Source: Bacillus sp. V3-13 (GTDB lineage: Bacteria > Bacillota > Bacilli > Bacillales > Cytobacillaceae). From it: DNA of 64,000 nucleotides. Each line of letters starts with the position of its first letter. Within the stretch, counting starts at the first letter, position 1. Location: NCBI RefSeq assembly GCF_002860165.1, contig NZ_PGUZ01000042.1, positions 1 through 64,000 of the forward strand, read 5' to 3'. Shown here in pieces: positions 47,164 through 56,222 of this stretch. Made by a program: the position numbers and the translations under genes. The notes beneath the pieces are model-generated. The model was given only the letters and a program-made list of their open reading frames with translations. It was not told the DNA's origin and searched no databases.

Positions 47164-48069
47164 ATGGCACTTCTTTTACCTGAAAAAGTAACGATCATTG
47201 AGGTCGGTCCGAGGGATGGGCTCCAGAACGAAAAATCATTTGTACCAACCGAAATAAAAAAACAATTCATATCTGCTTTAAAACAAGCAGGCATCAAAGA
47301 AATGGAAATTACCTCTTTTGTATCTCCAAAATGGGTGCCGCAAATGGGCGATGCTGCTGAAATTGCAGCGAACTGTCTTGAGGGCGGGAAACGAAATATT
47401 GTTCTCACCCCAAACGCTAAAGGCGTGGAACGGGCGCGAATGGCGAACTGCCGTGCAGTGGCCGTGTTTGTTGGGGTCAGCAACACGTTTAACCAAAAAA
47501 ATATTAACAAAACAACCGCGGACAGCATGGCTGAATTAACCCCGATCATCCAGCAGCTCAAAGCCGATGAATTCTTTGTACGCGCTTGCATTTCAACCGC
47601 TTTTTATTGTCCTTACGAAGGAAAAATTGCCGAAGAAGACACCGTCAATCTCTGCCGGCAATTTGCGCTGGCAGGCGCCGATGAACTCAGTGTTGCCGAC
47701 ACGATTGGAATGGCAGCTCCCCATGAATCATTTTCGCTGTTCTCGACACTGAAAAATGAACTGCCGGATGTTCTTTTAACAGCCCATTTTCATGACACAC
47801 GCAAAATGGCGCTAACCAACATTTATGCCGCATTGCAGGCCGGCATTGACCGGTTTGATACGTCGGCCGGCGGATTGGGCGGCTGCCCGTTTGCGCCCGG
47901 AGCCGCCGGAAATGCAGCAACCGAAGATGTTGTCTACATGCTTGAACGAATGGGCATCGACACAGGAGTCCAGTTAGCAGATTTGGTTAAAGCGATCGAT
48001 GTTGTCCGCCCCCACCTATCCCGCCCAATTGAGAGCTCCTATTACCGGTTGAATGCCCAAACGGTTTAA
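47164..48069 (+). CDS. Hydroxymethylglutaryl-CoA lyase
   Basis: A 301-residue TIM-barrel enzyme cleaving HMG-CoA to acetoacetate and acetyl-CoA. The N-terminal EVGPRDGLQNEK holds metal ligands; ITSFVSPKWVPQMGD and AHFHDTRKMALTNI are present, and the signature GGLGGCPFAPGAAGN carries the active Cys. Divergent from the thiolase and sco genes that would use its product, so the four genes form one pathway (leucine or ketone-body breakdown). GGGAGGG precedes the ATG. Same family as B. subtilis YngG/MvaB. Confidence 0.94.
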   Translation: MALLLPEKVTIIEVGPRDGLQNEKSFVPTEIKKQFISALKQAGIKEMEITSFVSPKWVPQMGDAAEIAANCLEGGKRNIVLTPNAKGVERARMANCRAVAVFVGVSNTFNQKNINKTTADSMAELTPIIQQLKADEFFVRACISTAFYCPYEGKIAEEDTVNLCRQFALAGADELSVADTIGMAAPHESFSLFSTLKNELPDVLLTAHFHDTRKMALTNIYAALQAGIDRFDTSAGGLGGCPFAPGAAGNAATEDVVYMLERMGIDTGVQLADLVKAIDVVRPHLSRPIESSYYRLNAQTV

Positions 48070-48093
48070 AAAGGTTCTGAACATGTATAAACG

Positions 48094-48125
48094 AGACAAG
48101 ACCGGCATCCGGTTTTGTCTTTTTT
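48094..48125 (+). terminator. Terminator of the HMG-CoA lyase gene
   Basis: AGACAAGACCGG, short loop, CCGGTTTTGTCT, then T run. Confidence 0.85.
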
Positions 48126-48205
48126 GTCTCACAAGACTTTTTTTGTTTTAAATTCCCGGCTGATGATAAAATAAAGAAGAAAAACATTGTGAAGGGGATA
48201 GTCTT

Positions 48206-49147
48206 TTGAGAAGGTTGTTCCGTTTTTTGTTATCCTTTTTAGTGCTTCTGTCTTCTCTCGGAGTATATTTTACGAACCGGCTGATGTACATGAAAAAGAA
48301 GGATGACGATTTTATTTTAAATCGTGAAAAAGAAGCCGGCCGCTTCAACCCGTTGGAATTCGAGCAGCTGCCGAAACGGGAAGCAACGGTCGATTCCCCT
48401 TTTGGCTATTCCTTGAAGACGGTTTTAGTGGAGCCTTATGAGACGAACCGCTATATCATTATCTGCCATGGCGTAACCGAGAATAAAACGAATTCAATTA
48501 AATATATGAACCTGTTTTTGAAACGCGGATTTAACGCAGTTATTTATGATCATCGCCGCCACGGTGAATCAGGCGGCAAGACAACAAGCTATGGCCATTA
48601 TGAAAAATACGATTTGAAAGCAGTCGTCGACTGGCTGAGAAAAGAACAAGGACCGGATCTTCTGCTTGGAATCCATGGAGAGTCGATGGGTGCGGCAACG
48701 ATGCTTTTATACGCAGGCATGCTTGAGGATGGAGCGGATTTTTATATCGCCGACTGTCCTTTTTCCGACTTTAAAGAGCAGCTTGCCTACCAGTTAAAGG
48801 CGGAAATGAAACTGCCGCCAAAGCTGCTTTTGCCTGTAGCCGACCTGTTTTTACGGTTCCGGGACAAATACTCGATCCGCGATGTCTCCCCTATTTCCGT
48901 CATCGAAAATATTAAAAAGCCGGTTTTATTTATTCACAGCGCAAAGGATGATTTCATCCTGCCTACCATGACCGAAGCTTTGTTTGAACAGAAAAAAGGG
49001 CCGAAAAAGCTGTTTTTAGCTGTCAACGGCCGTCATGCACAGTCACTCAATGAAAACGCCGAGGAATATGAAAAAGCCATCGATGAATTTCTTGAAGATC
49101 ATGTTCATTTGCGGCAGGCGGAACAAGGCAGTCCTGTTTCATCATGA
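48206..49147 (+). CDS. yqkD: Alpha/beta hydrolase YqkD
   Basis: A 313-residue membrane-anchored hydrolase: an N-terminal membrane helix (about 4-24), an alpha/beta fold with HGVTENK and DHRRHGESGGKT, the nucleophilic Ser in GIHGESMGAATM, the Asp in SAKDDFILP and a final His in NGRHAQSL. It starts at a TTG eight bases after AAGGGG. Substrate unknown; matches B. subtilis YqkD in position. Confidence 0.9.
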   Translation: MRRLFRFLLSFLVLLSSLGVYFTNRLMYMKKKDDDFILNREKEAGRFNPLEFEQLPKREATVDSPFGYSLKTVLVEPYETNRYIIICHGVTENKTNSIKYMNLFLKRGFNAVIYDHRRHGESGGKTTSYGHYEKYDLKAVVDWLRKEQGPDLLLGIHGESMGAATMLLYAGMLEDGADFYIADCPFSDFKEQLAYQLKAEMKLPPKLLLPVADLFLRFRDKYSIRDVSPISVIENIKKPVLFIHSAKDDFILPTMTEALFEQKKGPKKLFLAVNGRHAQSLNENAEEYEKAIDEFLEDHVHLRQAEQGSPVSS

Positions 49148-49153
49148 AAATGA

Positions 49154-49177
49154 GAAAAGCCGCCCGCGGGCAGCTTT
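49154..49177 (+). terminator. Hairpin after yqkD
   Basis: AAAGCCGCCCGC / GGGCAGCTTT with one mismatch and TTT after it; a likely weak terminator for yqkD. Confidence 0.5.
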
Positions 49178-49194
49178 TAGAGATTAAAAAAATG

Positions 49195-49228
49195 TGTTAA
49201 CACCCCGCTGCTGCCTGGCGGGGTGTTG
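49195..49228 (-). terminator. Terminator of proBA
   Basis: Minus strand AACACCCCGC, loop, GCGGGGTGTT, then AACACATTTTTTT. 50 bases past the proA stop. Confidence 0.75.
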
Positions 49229-49277
49229 GCATCTACCCGGATTTTTCCGCATAAGCTGCAGGCCATAGGTTTTGCTG

Positions 49278-50525
49278 TTACTTGCGAATCTGTCCCGTTC
49301 CATAAATGAAAAATTTGCTTGATGTTAGCGCGTTTAATCCCATTGGGCCTCTTGCATGAAGCTTTTGGGTGCTGATTCCGATTTCTGCACCATACCCGAA
49401 TTCGAATCCGTCTGTAAAACGGGTTGACGCATTGTGGTAGACTGCTGCCGCATCGACCTTGTTCAAGAAGATGGAGGCATTCAGTCCGTTATTGGTAACA
49501 ATGGCTTCCGAGTGCTGTGATCCATATTTGTTTATATGCTCGATCGCTTCATCAACGTTTTTCACGACCTTAATGCTCACCGATAAAGCCAGATATTCAG
49601 TATGCCAATCCTCTTCTGTTGCCGTTTTTGCCGCCGGGAACGCATGGCAAATGGTTTCATCTCCGTAAATTTCAACTCCATTTTCATGAAGCACCCCGAG
49701 CAACTTTTCTCCATGATGATCAAACCATTTTTCATGTATTAATATGGTTTCAATGGCATTGCAAACCGACGGGCGCTGGGTTTTTGCATTTAAAACGATG
49801 CGTTCGGCCATGTCCTCTTCAGCACTGTCATCAATAAAAATATGGCAATTGCCGGCGCCGGTTTCCAAAATTGGAACAGTGGCCTCCCGTTTGACGGTTT
49901 CAATTAGATCTTTTCCACCTCTTGGGATCAATACATCCAAATATTCATCCAGGTGAAAAAGCGCTTGCGCTGTTTCCCTGCTTGTATCTTCGATCAGTTG
50001 GACCGCATCAAGTGGAATGACGCTATTTTCCAGGGCCCGATGGATCGATTGAACAAGAGCCATGTTTGAAAATTTTGCTGAGGAACTTCCTCTTAAAATC
50101 ACCGCATTCCCCGTCTTTAAGCATAGTGTTGCCGCATCGATCGTCACATTCGGCCTGGCTTCATAAATCATGCCGATCACGCCGAGTGGAACCCGGTTTT
50201 TTTTAATTAAAAGGCCGTTTTCTTTTTGTATCGTTTCGAGCGTTTCTCCGATCGGATCGTGAAGTGAAATTAATTGTCTGATTGCATGAGCCATATCATG
50301 AATGCGTTTTTCATTGAGCATAATTCGATCAAGGATGGCATCTGAAAGCCCTTTTTGTTTGCCTTCCTGTAAATCCTTTTGATTTTTCGCGAGAATTTCC
50401 GCCTGATCCTTTAATAATTGGCCGGCAATCATCCGCAATGCTTCATTCTTTTCATTGGTTGAGATTCCTGCTAATGAATAGCTTGCTAATTTAGCTGCCC
50501 GGCCTTTTTTCTTTACCTCGTTCAC
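49278..50525 (-). CDS. proA: Gamma-glutamyl phosphate reductase
   Basis: A 415-residue NADPH-dependent enzyme that reduces gamma-glutamyl phosphate to glutamate semialdehyde, the second step of proline synthesis. The family block [35 protein letters not shown] is at about 114-148, the catalytic Cys lies in [15 protein letters not shown], and [31 protein letters not shown] at the end. It starts at GTG after GGAGGGG. It follows proB by 15 bases. Confidence 0.97.
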   Translation of the reverse strand: MNEVKKKGRAAKLASYSLAGISTNEKNEALRMIAGQLLKDQAEILAKNQKDLQEGKQKGLSDAILDRIMLNEKRIHDMAHAIRQLISLHDPIGETLETIQKENGLLIKKNRVPLGVIGMIYEARPNVTIDAATLCLKTGNAVILRGSSSAKFSNMALVQSIHRALENSVIPLDAVQLIEDTSRETAQALFHLDEYLDVLIPRGGKDLIETVKREATVPILETGAGNCHIFIDDSAEEDMAERIVLNAKTQRPSVCNAIETILIHEKWFDHHGEKLLGVLHENGVEIYGDETICHAFPAAKTATEEDWHTEYLALSVSIKVVKNVDEAIEHINKYGSQHSEAIVTNNGLNASIFLNKVDAAAVYHNASTRFTDGFEFGYGAEIGISTQKLHARGPMGLNALTSSKFFIYGTGQIRK

Positions 50526-50540
50526 GGTAACCCCTCCAGT

Positions 50541-51641
50541 CTATGCTCTAACCCATTTGTTACGATGAATCACTTCCAAAGATGACTTCATCGGTTCCTT
50601 TTTTCTTTCTTCACCGCGTTTTCCGATTAATTGTTGCAGATCATCTGAAGAATAAGTGACTTCCCCTTTCCCCAATAAACCATTGATTCCGAATACCTCA
50701 ACGACATCCCCTTTTTGAAATCGTCCTTTCACTTCAAAAACCCCGGCTGGCAATAAGCTTCCACCGTTAAAAATGATGGCTTCCTCCGCCCCTTTATCGA
50801 TAAAGATCCGCCCGGCGACTTCCGAGTGATAGGCAATCCATTGTCGCCTGGTATTGATCGATCCGAGGGCCCGGTTGCGAATATACGTGCCATCTCCATT
50901 GCCTTCGAGAATTTCGAGCAGTTTTTCAGTTCCTGTTCCCTTGCCAATAAAGACGGGAACACCAAGGGAAAGGGCCGTTTTGGCGGCAATCAGCTTCGAC
51001 TTCATTCCGCCTGTGCCCACTTTTGACCCACTCGCTTGCGCAGCCGCCAGCATTTCGTCCGTAATGTTCTCAAGACAATCCATTTTCCTGGCGGATGGGT
51101 TCACTCTTGGATCAGCGTCATATAGCCCATTAATGTCTGTCAAAATGATGAGCTGGTCGGCATGAACAAGACCGCTAACGAGAGCCGAAAGCATATCGTT
51201 ATCACCAAAAGTTAATTCCTCTACGGACACAGTGTCATTTTCGTTAATAATCGGTATGATCCTTCGCTCCAAAAGTTCCATTATTGTTGCATAAGCGTTT
51301 TGATAGCGCTCCCGATTTGAAAAGTCATTTCTTGTCAGAAGAATTTGCGCAGGGATCATATTTAATTCCGTAAATTTTTCAATATAGGATTTGATGAGAA
51401 GACTTTGGCCGACGGCTGCGGCGGCTTGCTTTCCTTTTAAAGTAATTGGCCTGGATGAATAGCCCAGCTTCACAAAACCGGCCGCAACAGCTCCGGATGA
51501 CACTAATAACACTTCATGTCCTTCTTTTCGCAGAGACGCTACTGCGTTTATATGATCAACTAATTTTTCTTGATCAATTTCACCTTTTTCATTTGTCAAA
51601 GAGCTGCTTCCAATTTTAACCACAATACGTTTCTTTTTCAT
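50541..51641 (-). CDS. proB: Glutamate 5-kinase
   Basis: A 366-residue kinase phosphorylating glutamate to gamma-glutamyl phosphate, the first step. The amino-acid-kinase domain has [20 protein letters not shown], and [25 protein letters not shown]; a C-terminal PUA domain spans about 275-350. First gene of proBA behind a proline T-box. Confidence 0.97.
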   Translation of the reverse strand: MKKKRIVVKIGSSSLTNEKGEIDQEKLVDHINAVASLRKEGHEVLLVSSGAVAAGFVKLGYSSRPITLKGKQAAAAVGQSLLIKSYIEKFTELNMIPAQILLTRNDFSNRERYQNAYATIMELLERRIIPIINENDTVSVEELTFGDNDMLSALVSGLVHADQLIILTDINGLYDADPRVNPSARKMDCLENITDEMLAAAQASGSKVGTGGMKSKLIAAKTALSLGVPVFIGKGTGTEKLLEILEGNGDGTYIRNRALGSINTRRQWIAYHSEVAGRIFIDKGAEEAIIFNGGSLLPAGVFEVKGRFQKGDVVEVFGINGLLGKGEVTYSSDDLQQLIGKRGEERKKEPMKSSLEVIHRNKWVRA

Positions 51642-51726
51642 TTACGGCCTTCTCCTAAATCATTATTCTTGTCTATGAAGGATTGAGGGGTGCTGGATCC
51701 TGTAACAAGCTGCCACACTCGAACAT

Positions 51727-51960
51727 AAAAAAGCCCATTCATCCTGTCTACAAGGACGAAAGGGCTTGCTTCCGTGGTACCACCTTTATTGGACATGTCA
51801 AACACACATCCCACTCTGCCTTTTAACGCAAGGACACGCCTCTGTTTTAGCAGAGGACTGAGGAGGCAGGTTCTGCGGCTTCCCGTGGCGAAATCTTCCA
51901 GCTTATAAATTTCGCTCTCTGTCACTTCAAGACACGCATACTAATCTTCCGTTAACGTTC
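51727..51960 (-). promoter_or_regulatory. T-box leader of proBA (proline specifier)
   Basis: Minus-strand leader of about 234 nt. The T-box sequence AAGGTGGTACCACGG (around 51773-51788) precedes a terminator stem AAGCCCTTTCGTCC / its complement and a T run at 51727-51732. Upstream, the stem I specifier region reads AGAACCTGCC, with CCT (51868-51870) as the probable proline codon. Uncharged tRNA-Pro should stabilise the antiterminator and allow proBA transcription. Confidence 0.92.
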
Positions 51961-51977
51961 ACTGATTTTTTAAAAAA

Positions 51978-52006
51978 ATTATGACAAGGAAAAGGGCAAT
52001 TGTCAA
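51978..52006 (-). promoter_or_regulatory. SigA promoter of proBA
   Basis: Minus strand TTGACA, 17 bases, CATAAT, directly upstream of the T-box leader. Confidence 0.85.
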
Positions 52007-52024
52007 GAGACAGCCTGCAATTTT

Positions 52025-52354
52025 CTAGCTTCCTGTTTTGTCAACAAAGCTCATTCTTCCATTTAAAATCTGGCCCGGACTTTTTAATTGAAAGCAATTG
52101 GACGCGTCGGAAAAATCGATTTTCATTTGCTCATCCAAAAAAACGGCCTTTGATTTCTCAACATACAGGCTGCCGCTGTTTGTTGCAATTTCCTGATCAT
52201 CTTCATCAAGCTCGTTTACGAGCCAGAGAGCAGTTACGCCGTTCATGACGCAGCCGGTTCCTTTTGTATCATACTTCAGCTTTAAATAACCCGGTTTGTC
52301 CGCTGTCTTTTCAGCAATTTTGTCCGCTGCTGCTTCTGTTATGGTGATTTCCAT
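52025..52354 (-). CDS. yqkB: HesB/IscA-like protein YqkB
   Basis: A 109-residue protein of the HesB/IscA fold (MEITITEAAADKIAEK; LKLKYDTKGTGCVMNGVTALW). Only one Cys of the classic three-Cys A-type set is in the same place (GTGCVM) and the other lies in ASNCFQL, so Fe-S carrier activity is doubtful. The second ATG at 52354 is six bases after GGGGAG and is preferred. Matches B. subtilis YqkB in position. Confidence 0.85.
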   Translation of the reverse strand: MEITITEAAADKIAEKTADKPGYLKLKYDTKGTGCVMNGVTALWLVNELDEDDQEIATNSGSLYVEKSKAVFLDEQMKIDFSDASNCFQLKSPGQILNGRMSFVDKTGS

Positions 52355-52484
52355 CATAAGCTCCCCTCTCTGTGCGTACTCTTATTGTAGCACATATCTT
52401 TGATTAATTTGTTTTGCCGGCTTATGCTTGCTTTCCTCTGTTTTCCCGTTATTATTAAAGATAAATTGGCAAAGGAGTGGGATC

Positions 52485-52703
52485 ATGGAAAAAGTACAAA
52501 TCAAGGTGATGGACAACGGCTCTCTCCGGGTCACCGGTGACGTTGAGCTGGTTGATATGGAAGGAAATAAGTTTCCAACAAAGCCGATCTTCTCATTATG
52601 CCGTTGCGGGCTGTCTGAAAACAAGCCTTTCTGTGACGGCAGCCATAAAGGGAAGTTCGCTTCAAGCGTACGGGCAGAAAAAGTGCCGGGTGATAACGAA
52701 TAA
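52485..52703 (+). CDS. CDGSH-type iron-sulfur protein
   Basis: A 72-residue protein with the CDGSH signature CRCGLSENKPFCDGSH, whose three Cys and one His bind a [2Fe-2S] cluster (mitoNEET type, here soluble and with a single copy). AAAGGAG precedes the ATG at 52485. Monocistronic. Role in Bacillus is unknown; possibly electron or cluster transfer. Confidence 0.92.
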   Translation: MEKVQIKVMDNGSLRVTGDVELVDMEGNKFPTKPIFSLCRCGLSENKPFCDGSHKGKFASSVRAEKVPGDNE

Positions 52704-52707
52704 GTTG

Positions 52708-52740
52708 GGGGCGGCTTCTCTTTCAGGAAGCCGCCTTTTC
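52708..52740 (+). terminator. Terminator of the CDGSH gene
   Basis: GGCGGCTTC, eight-base loop, GAAGCCGCC, TTTT. Confidence 0.85.
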
Positions 52741-52764
52741 CCTCTGGCAAACCTTCCCGGCTGC

Positions 52765-53103
52765 TCAATCATCCGTAAATTGAACATCGACAATGTCGGC
52801 AAGCGGCAGGCGGTACACTTGGTCAAAACGGTCAACCACATGCAGTTTCCGCGCCATTTCATCCCAATAATGAATCGTCCCAATCACGAGCTCATGACGG
52901 CGGCCCCGATAATGCGTAATCGTAACCGTCTTCCGAAATTCCATCGCTTCGGCAATCGTTTCATTCATCAGCTCAAGCTGCTGTTCATCGGGCTCGGCCT
53001 TTTTCTCATATGTCTCTTCCTCTGCCCATTCATGCAGCAGCTTTACGTGCTCAGGAAGCATCATCGACGTCCATTTTATTTTTCCACGGTCTCGAATCAT
53101 CAT
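52765..53103 (-). CDS. yqjX: YolD-like protein (YqjX)
   Basis: A 112-residue YolD-family protein (RDRGKIKWTSMMLPEHVKLLHEW; ITYYRG-like ITHYRGRRHELVIGTIHYWD). YolD proteins are found directly after Y-family polymerase genes and may act as UmuD-like partners; their role is not settled. It lies 17 bases after polYB in the same direction. Confidence 0.88.
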   Translation of the reverse strand: MMIRDRGKIKWTSMMLPEHVKLLHEWAEEETYEKKAEPDEQQLELMNETIAEAMEFRKTVTITHYRGRRHELVIGTIHYWDEMARKLHVVDRFDQVYRLPLADIVDVQFTDD

Positions 53104-53120
53104 CTTTTCCCCCTGTCTCT

Positions 53121-54380
53121 CTATCCTTTATGGCCGCCGACAAGCTGTGCGCGTTGCCTTGCTGTCCCGCCAGCCGTATACGAAACAGCCCGCAGCAGTG
53201 CCACCGGACCGTAACGGTTGCGAATTCTGTCAACAACATAGCCCAAATCACGCTTTTTTCCTTTGTCAGCGTTAAACAAACTGAGCTGCAGATGATGGTC
53301 ATCAACGATATTCCCAAGTGAGATCGAAATTTGCCGGACTGTTTTCCCTTCATAATGTTCCTGGAAAAGCTCGAGGCAGACCCGGTAAAGTTGCATCGTC
53401 ACATTTGTCGGCTCCTTCATCGTCCTCGAGCGGTAAAAGCCGCCGCCAAATTCATCCTCGCTGTAGCTGACACCGAAGCTGACCGTTCTCCCGGCCTTTT
53501 TTTCATCGCGTGCTCTTTTTGCGACCTCCTCGCACATTTCCAATATGACGCTTTTAATCTCATGCTCCTCTTTATAATCACGGAGCAAAATCTGGCTTTT
53601 GCCATAGCTGAGCTGCCCTTCCATAACCGGGGCGCCAATATCGGAAAAATCGATTCCCCAGGCATGATAATAAAGCTGGTTTCCGATAATGCCAAACCTC
53701 TGTTCAAGCTTTTTCAAATCATAGCGGGCCAGTTGCCCGACCGTAAAGATCCCCATCCCATTAAGATTTTTCTCCATCCGTCTGCCGATTCCCCACATTT
53801 TCCTTAATGGGGAAACGCTCCAGAGCTTTTCCGGTACGTCATGATACGTCCATTCAGCAATTCCTTCCGTTTTCGCTTCAAGATCCAAACAAAGCTTTGC
53901 CATCAGCATATTCGGGCCAATGCCAATCGTACATGTAAGCTGAAATTGCCGTTCAATATCATCTCTTATTTTTTTGGCAATCGTCTTTGCATCGCCAAAG
54001 ATGTTGGTCACTCCATCTACCTGGATAAAGCTTTCATCGACACTGTACGTATGAATTGCTTCCTGCGGAACATAGCGGTGAAATACGCGGGTAATTTCGG
54101 TGGAAATCCGCATATATGCAGCCATCCGGGGCTCGACCAGAATAATGCACGGATCATTTGGAATTTCAAACAGCCGCGAGCCCGTTTTTACACCGAACTC
54201 CTTTTTTAAAAGCGGTGAGGCAGCGAGAACGATGCTGCCGGGGTTTTCCATATGGCTGACAACCGCCAAATAACAATTAAGCGGATCAAGGCCCTGCATG
54301 ACAGCAGAACAGCTTGCATAAAAGCTTTTGATGTCAATGCATAAAATTTGTTTGTGCGGCATCTCGTTGTAATTGACCAT
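53121..54380 (-). CDS. Y-family DNA polymerase PolY2 (YqjW/UvrX type)
   Basis: A 419-residue translesion polymerase of the UmuC/DinB group. Palm motifs are CIDIKSFYASCSAV (first catalytic Asp) and YSVDESFIQVDG (SxDE). A helix-hairpin-helix thumb is seen at KMWGIGRRMEKNLNGMGIFTVGQL; the little finger begins near 250. It starts at the ATG at 54380 after GGAGGAG; the 124-codon upstream extension is not polymerase-like. A LexA box at 54408-54421 indicates SOS control. The following yolD-like gene is transcribed with it. Confidence 0.95.
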   Translation of the reverse strand: MVNYNEMPHKQILCIDIKSFYASCSAVMQGLDPLNCYLAVVSHMENPGSIVLAASPLLKKEFGVKTGSRLFEIPNDPCIILVEPRMAAYMRISTEITRVFHRYVPQEAIHTYSVDESFIQVDGVTNIFGDAKTIAKKIRDDIERQFQLTCTIGIGPNMLMAKLCLDLEAKTEGIAEWTYHDVPEKLWSVSPLRKMWGIGRRMEKNLNGMGIFTVGQLARYDLKKLEQRFGIIGNQLYYHAWGIDFSDIGAPVMEGQLSYGKSQILLRDYKEEHEIKSVILEMCEEVAKRARDEKKAGRTVSFGVSYSEDEFGGGFYRSRTMKEPTNVTMQLYRVCLELFQEHYEGKTVRQISISLGNIVDDHHLQLSLFNADKGKKRDLGYVVDRIRNRYGPVALLRAVSYTAGGTARQRAQLVGGHKG

Positions 54381-54407
54381 GAACGCTCCTCCATTTTCTT
54401 TAATTTC

Positions 54408-54421
54408 AGAACGTTTGTTCC
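54408..54421. promoter_or_regulatory. LexA/DinR box upstream of the Y-family polymerase
   Basis: AGAACGTTTGTTCC: the GAAC and GTTC half-sites four bases apart match the Bacillus consensus CGAACRNRYGTTYG except for the outer bases. A probable promoter (TTGAAT and TAATAT with 17 bases) lies just upstream. Confidence 0.75.
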
Positions 54422-54560
54422 GTTTCATTGTACCCATTATATTAAGCGAATAGACGTTCTTATTCAATGGAAATTTTACGACGAATTTCTTGAAATCGAC
54501 TTTCGTGCCAGCCTGATTCTTTTTTGGAAAAGCGTTATAATCAATTCGAGGTGTAACGAC

Positions 54561-54743
54561 ATGGATAAAAAATTCATTTTTAAACTGCTTCAAAATTGCT
54601 TGCGGCAATACCAGCATGAGCTGCCGCTGAGCGAAGAGGATTATGATCATCTTTATGGCAAAATCATCGAGCAACAAAAGGAAACAGATGCAGATCTGCA
54701 TGATATTGTGAATGATGTCGTTTATGAGTATTTGACCGGTTAA
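54561..54743 (+). CDS. yqzH: YqzH-like small protein
   Basis: A 60-residue acidic, helical protein (KKFIFKLLQNCLRQYQHEL; DLHDIVNDVVYEYLTG), similar in position and layout to B. subtilis YqzH. CGAGGTG precedes the ATG. Function unknown. Divergent from the polymerase gene and so may share its SOS region. Confidence 0.78.
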   Translation: MDKKFIFKLLQNCLRQYQHELPLSEEDYDHLYGKIIEQQKETDADLHDIVNDVVYEYLTG

Positions 54744-54775
54744 ATTTCGCATGCCAAAACGGCATAAACGAGTAA

Positions 54776-54806
54776 CTAAAAAAAGCCGATGCGCAATGCA
54801 TCAGCC
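54776..54806 (-). terminator. Terminator of the acetyltransferase gene
   Basis: Minus strand GCTGATGC, five-base loop, GCATCGGC, then seven T residues. Confidence 0.8.
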
Positions 54807-54809
54807 AGA

Positions 54810-55373
54810 TTATTTTACATCGATCGCCTTGATTATTTTAGCGGGATTGCCGCCTGCCACCGTGTTTTCCGGCACATCTTTTACCACAACAGCTCCGGCT
54901 GCAATAACGGCGTTATCGCCGATTGTTACTCCGGGAGCAATGACTGCCCGGCCGCCAATCCAAACATTGTTGCCAATTGTAACAGGCTTTCCGTATTCAG
55001 TCCCGGCGATGCGCTCGTATGGATCGAGTGGATGGGTTGCCGTGTAAATATGGACGCCGGGCGCCATAAAACAATTTTCGCCGATGCGCACCTCGCACAC
55101 ATCCAATATGACGCAATCAAAATTGGCATAAAAATTTTCGCCGACGTGGATGTTATAGCCGTAATCACAGCGAAAAAAAGGTTCAACAAACAGGTTTTCC
55201 CCCGTAGATCCAAACAATTCCTTCAAGATCGACGTTCTCTTATCATACTCTGTTTCCAACGTCTCGTTGTAGAGACGGGTAAGCTTCCGGGCGTGCTCGC
55301 GTTCTTTGACGAGCACGGGATCGGACGCGGCGTATAACTCGCCCATCAGCATTTTTTCCTTTTCGGATCTCAT
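54810..55373 (-). CDS. Maltose/galactoside-type O-acetyltransferase (Maa-like)
   Basis: A 187-residue left-handed beta-helix protein. The MAC N-terminal domain ([28 protein letters not shown]) and hexapeptide repeats ([57 protein letters not shown]) are typical. The catalytic His is probably in TATHPL. It adds acetyl groups to sugars; the substrate is not known. Confidence 0.92.
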   Translation of the reverse strand: MRSEKEKMLMGELYAASDPVLVKEREHARKLTRLYNETLETEYDKRTSILKELFGSTGENLFVEPFFRCDYGYNIHVGENFYANFDCVILDVCEVRIGENCFMAPGVHIYTATHPLDPYERIAGTEYGKPVTIGNNVWIGGRAVIAPGVTIGDNAVIAAGAVVVKDVPENTVAGGNPAKIIKAIDVK

Positions 55374-55411
55374 TTAATCACCTCGCACAGCTGTTGTGAA
55401 AAACGATAGGG

Positions 55412-56209
55412 CTATTTCTGGTTAAAAGCTCTCTTGCCAAGGCGCTCAAACAGCCGCGGGAACAACGCGTAAACAACACTGCCCGCATGCATCCAGCGCG
55501 GCAGGTTAATCTCACGGGTCGGCGTCAGCATTCTATTCACGATTTTCTCTGCAACTTCTTTCGGATCAAGCATAAAACGCCGAATATTTTTTACATATGT
55601 ACCTTTTTGGTCAGCAATATTAAAAAAATCGGTTGCGATCGGCCCTGGATTAACGGCTGTAACGTAAATATTTGAATCGGCTGCTTCCATCCTCAGACTG
55701 TTTGTATAGCCAAGCACCGCATGCTTGGTAGCCGAATATACGCTGGATTTCGGTGTTGCTATTTTCCCTGCCTGTGAAGCAATGTTGATAATATGGCCGG
55801 ACGCTTGCGCCCGCATAACCGGCAGGACCATCCTTGTACACGCCATCAGCCCGACAACATTGACATTAAACATGCCTTTTATCTCGTCAATCGTGGCCTC
55901 ATGCGCTTCGCGAAAAACGCCGAAGCCGGCATTGTTTACTAAAATATCGACACGGCCGAGTTGGCCGAGGGCTTTTTCAAACACAGTCTGGACCTCATCC
56001 GTTTTCGACACATCAAGCTGATGCACGTAAACGTCAATATCGAAGCGGCCCTGAAGTTCCGTCTTTAACGCTTCCAGCTTATCAAGGCTCCGCGCCATCA
56101 GGACAAGGTTTGCGCCGCGTCCCGCACAAAGGCGGGCAATCTCAGCTCCAATCCCACCGGAAGCACCGGTGATAATAATATTTTTTCCCTTCAGCGAATC
56201 TGCCGCCAA
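55412..56209 (-). CDS. yqjQ: Short-chain dehydrogenase YqjQ
   Basis: 265 residues. TGASGGIGAEIA is the NAD(P) loop, NNAGFG is present, and the catalytic Tyr/Lys are in YSATKHA after a SQAGK serine segment. A C-terminal extension (about 200-265) is hydrophobic. I chose the TTG at 56209, six bases after GAGGTG; a GTG nine bases earlier is possible. Substrate unknown. Next to yqjP as in B. subtilis. Confidence 0.9.
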   Translation of the reverse strand: MAADSLKGKNIIITGASGGIGAEIARLCAGRGANLVLMARSLDKLEALKTELQGRFDIDVYVHQLDVSKTDEVQTVFEKALGQLGRVDILVNNAGFGVFREAHEATIDEIKGMFNVNVVGLMACTRMVLPVMRAQASGHIINIASQAGKIATPKSSVYSATKHAVLGYTNSLRMEAADSNIYVTAVNPGPIATDFFNIADQKGTYVKNIRRFMLDPKEVAEKIVNRMLTPTREINLPRWMHAGSVVYALFPRLFERLGKRAFNQK

Positions 56210-56222
56210 ATCGTTCACCTCA

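Noticed and set aside
51638-51925. 95-codon frame upstream of proB
   Set aside because: It lies wholly within the T-box leader; the conserved RNA motifs explain the sequence.
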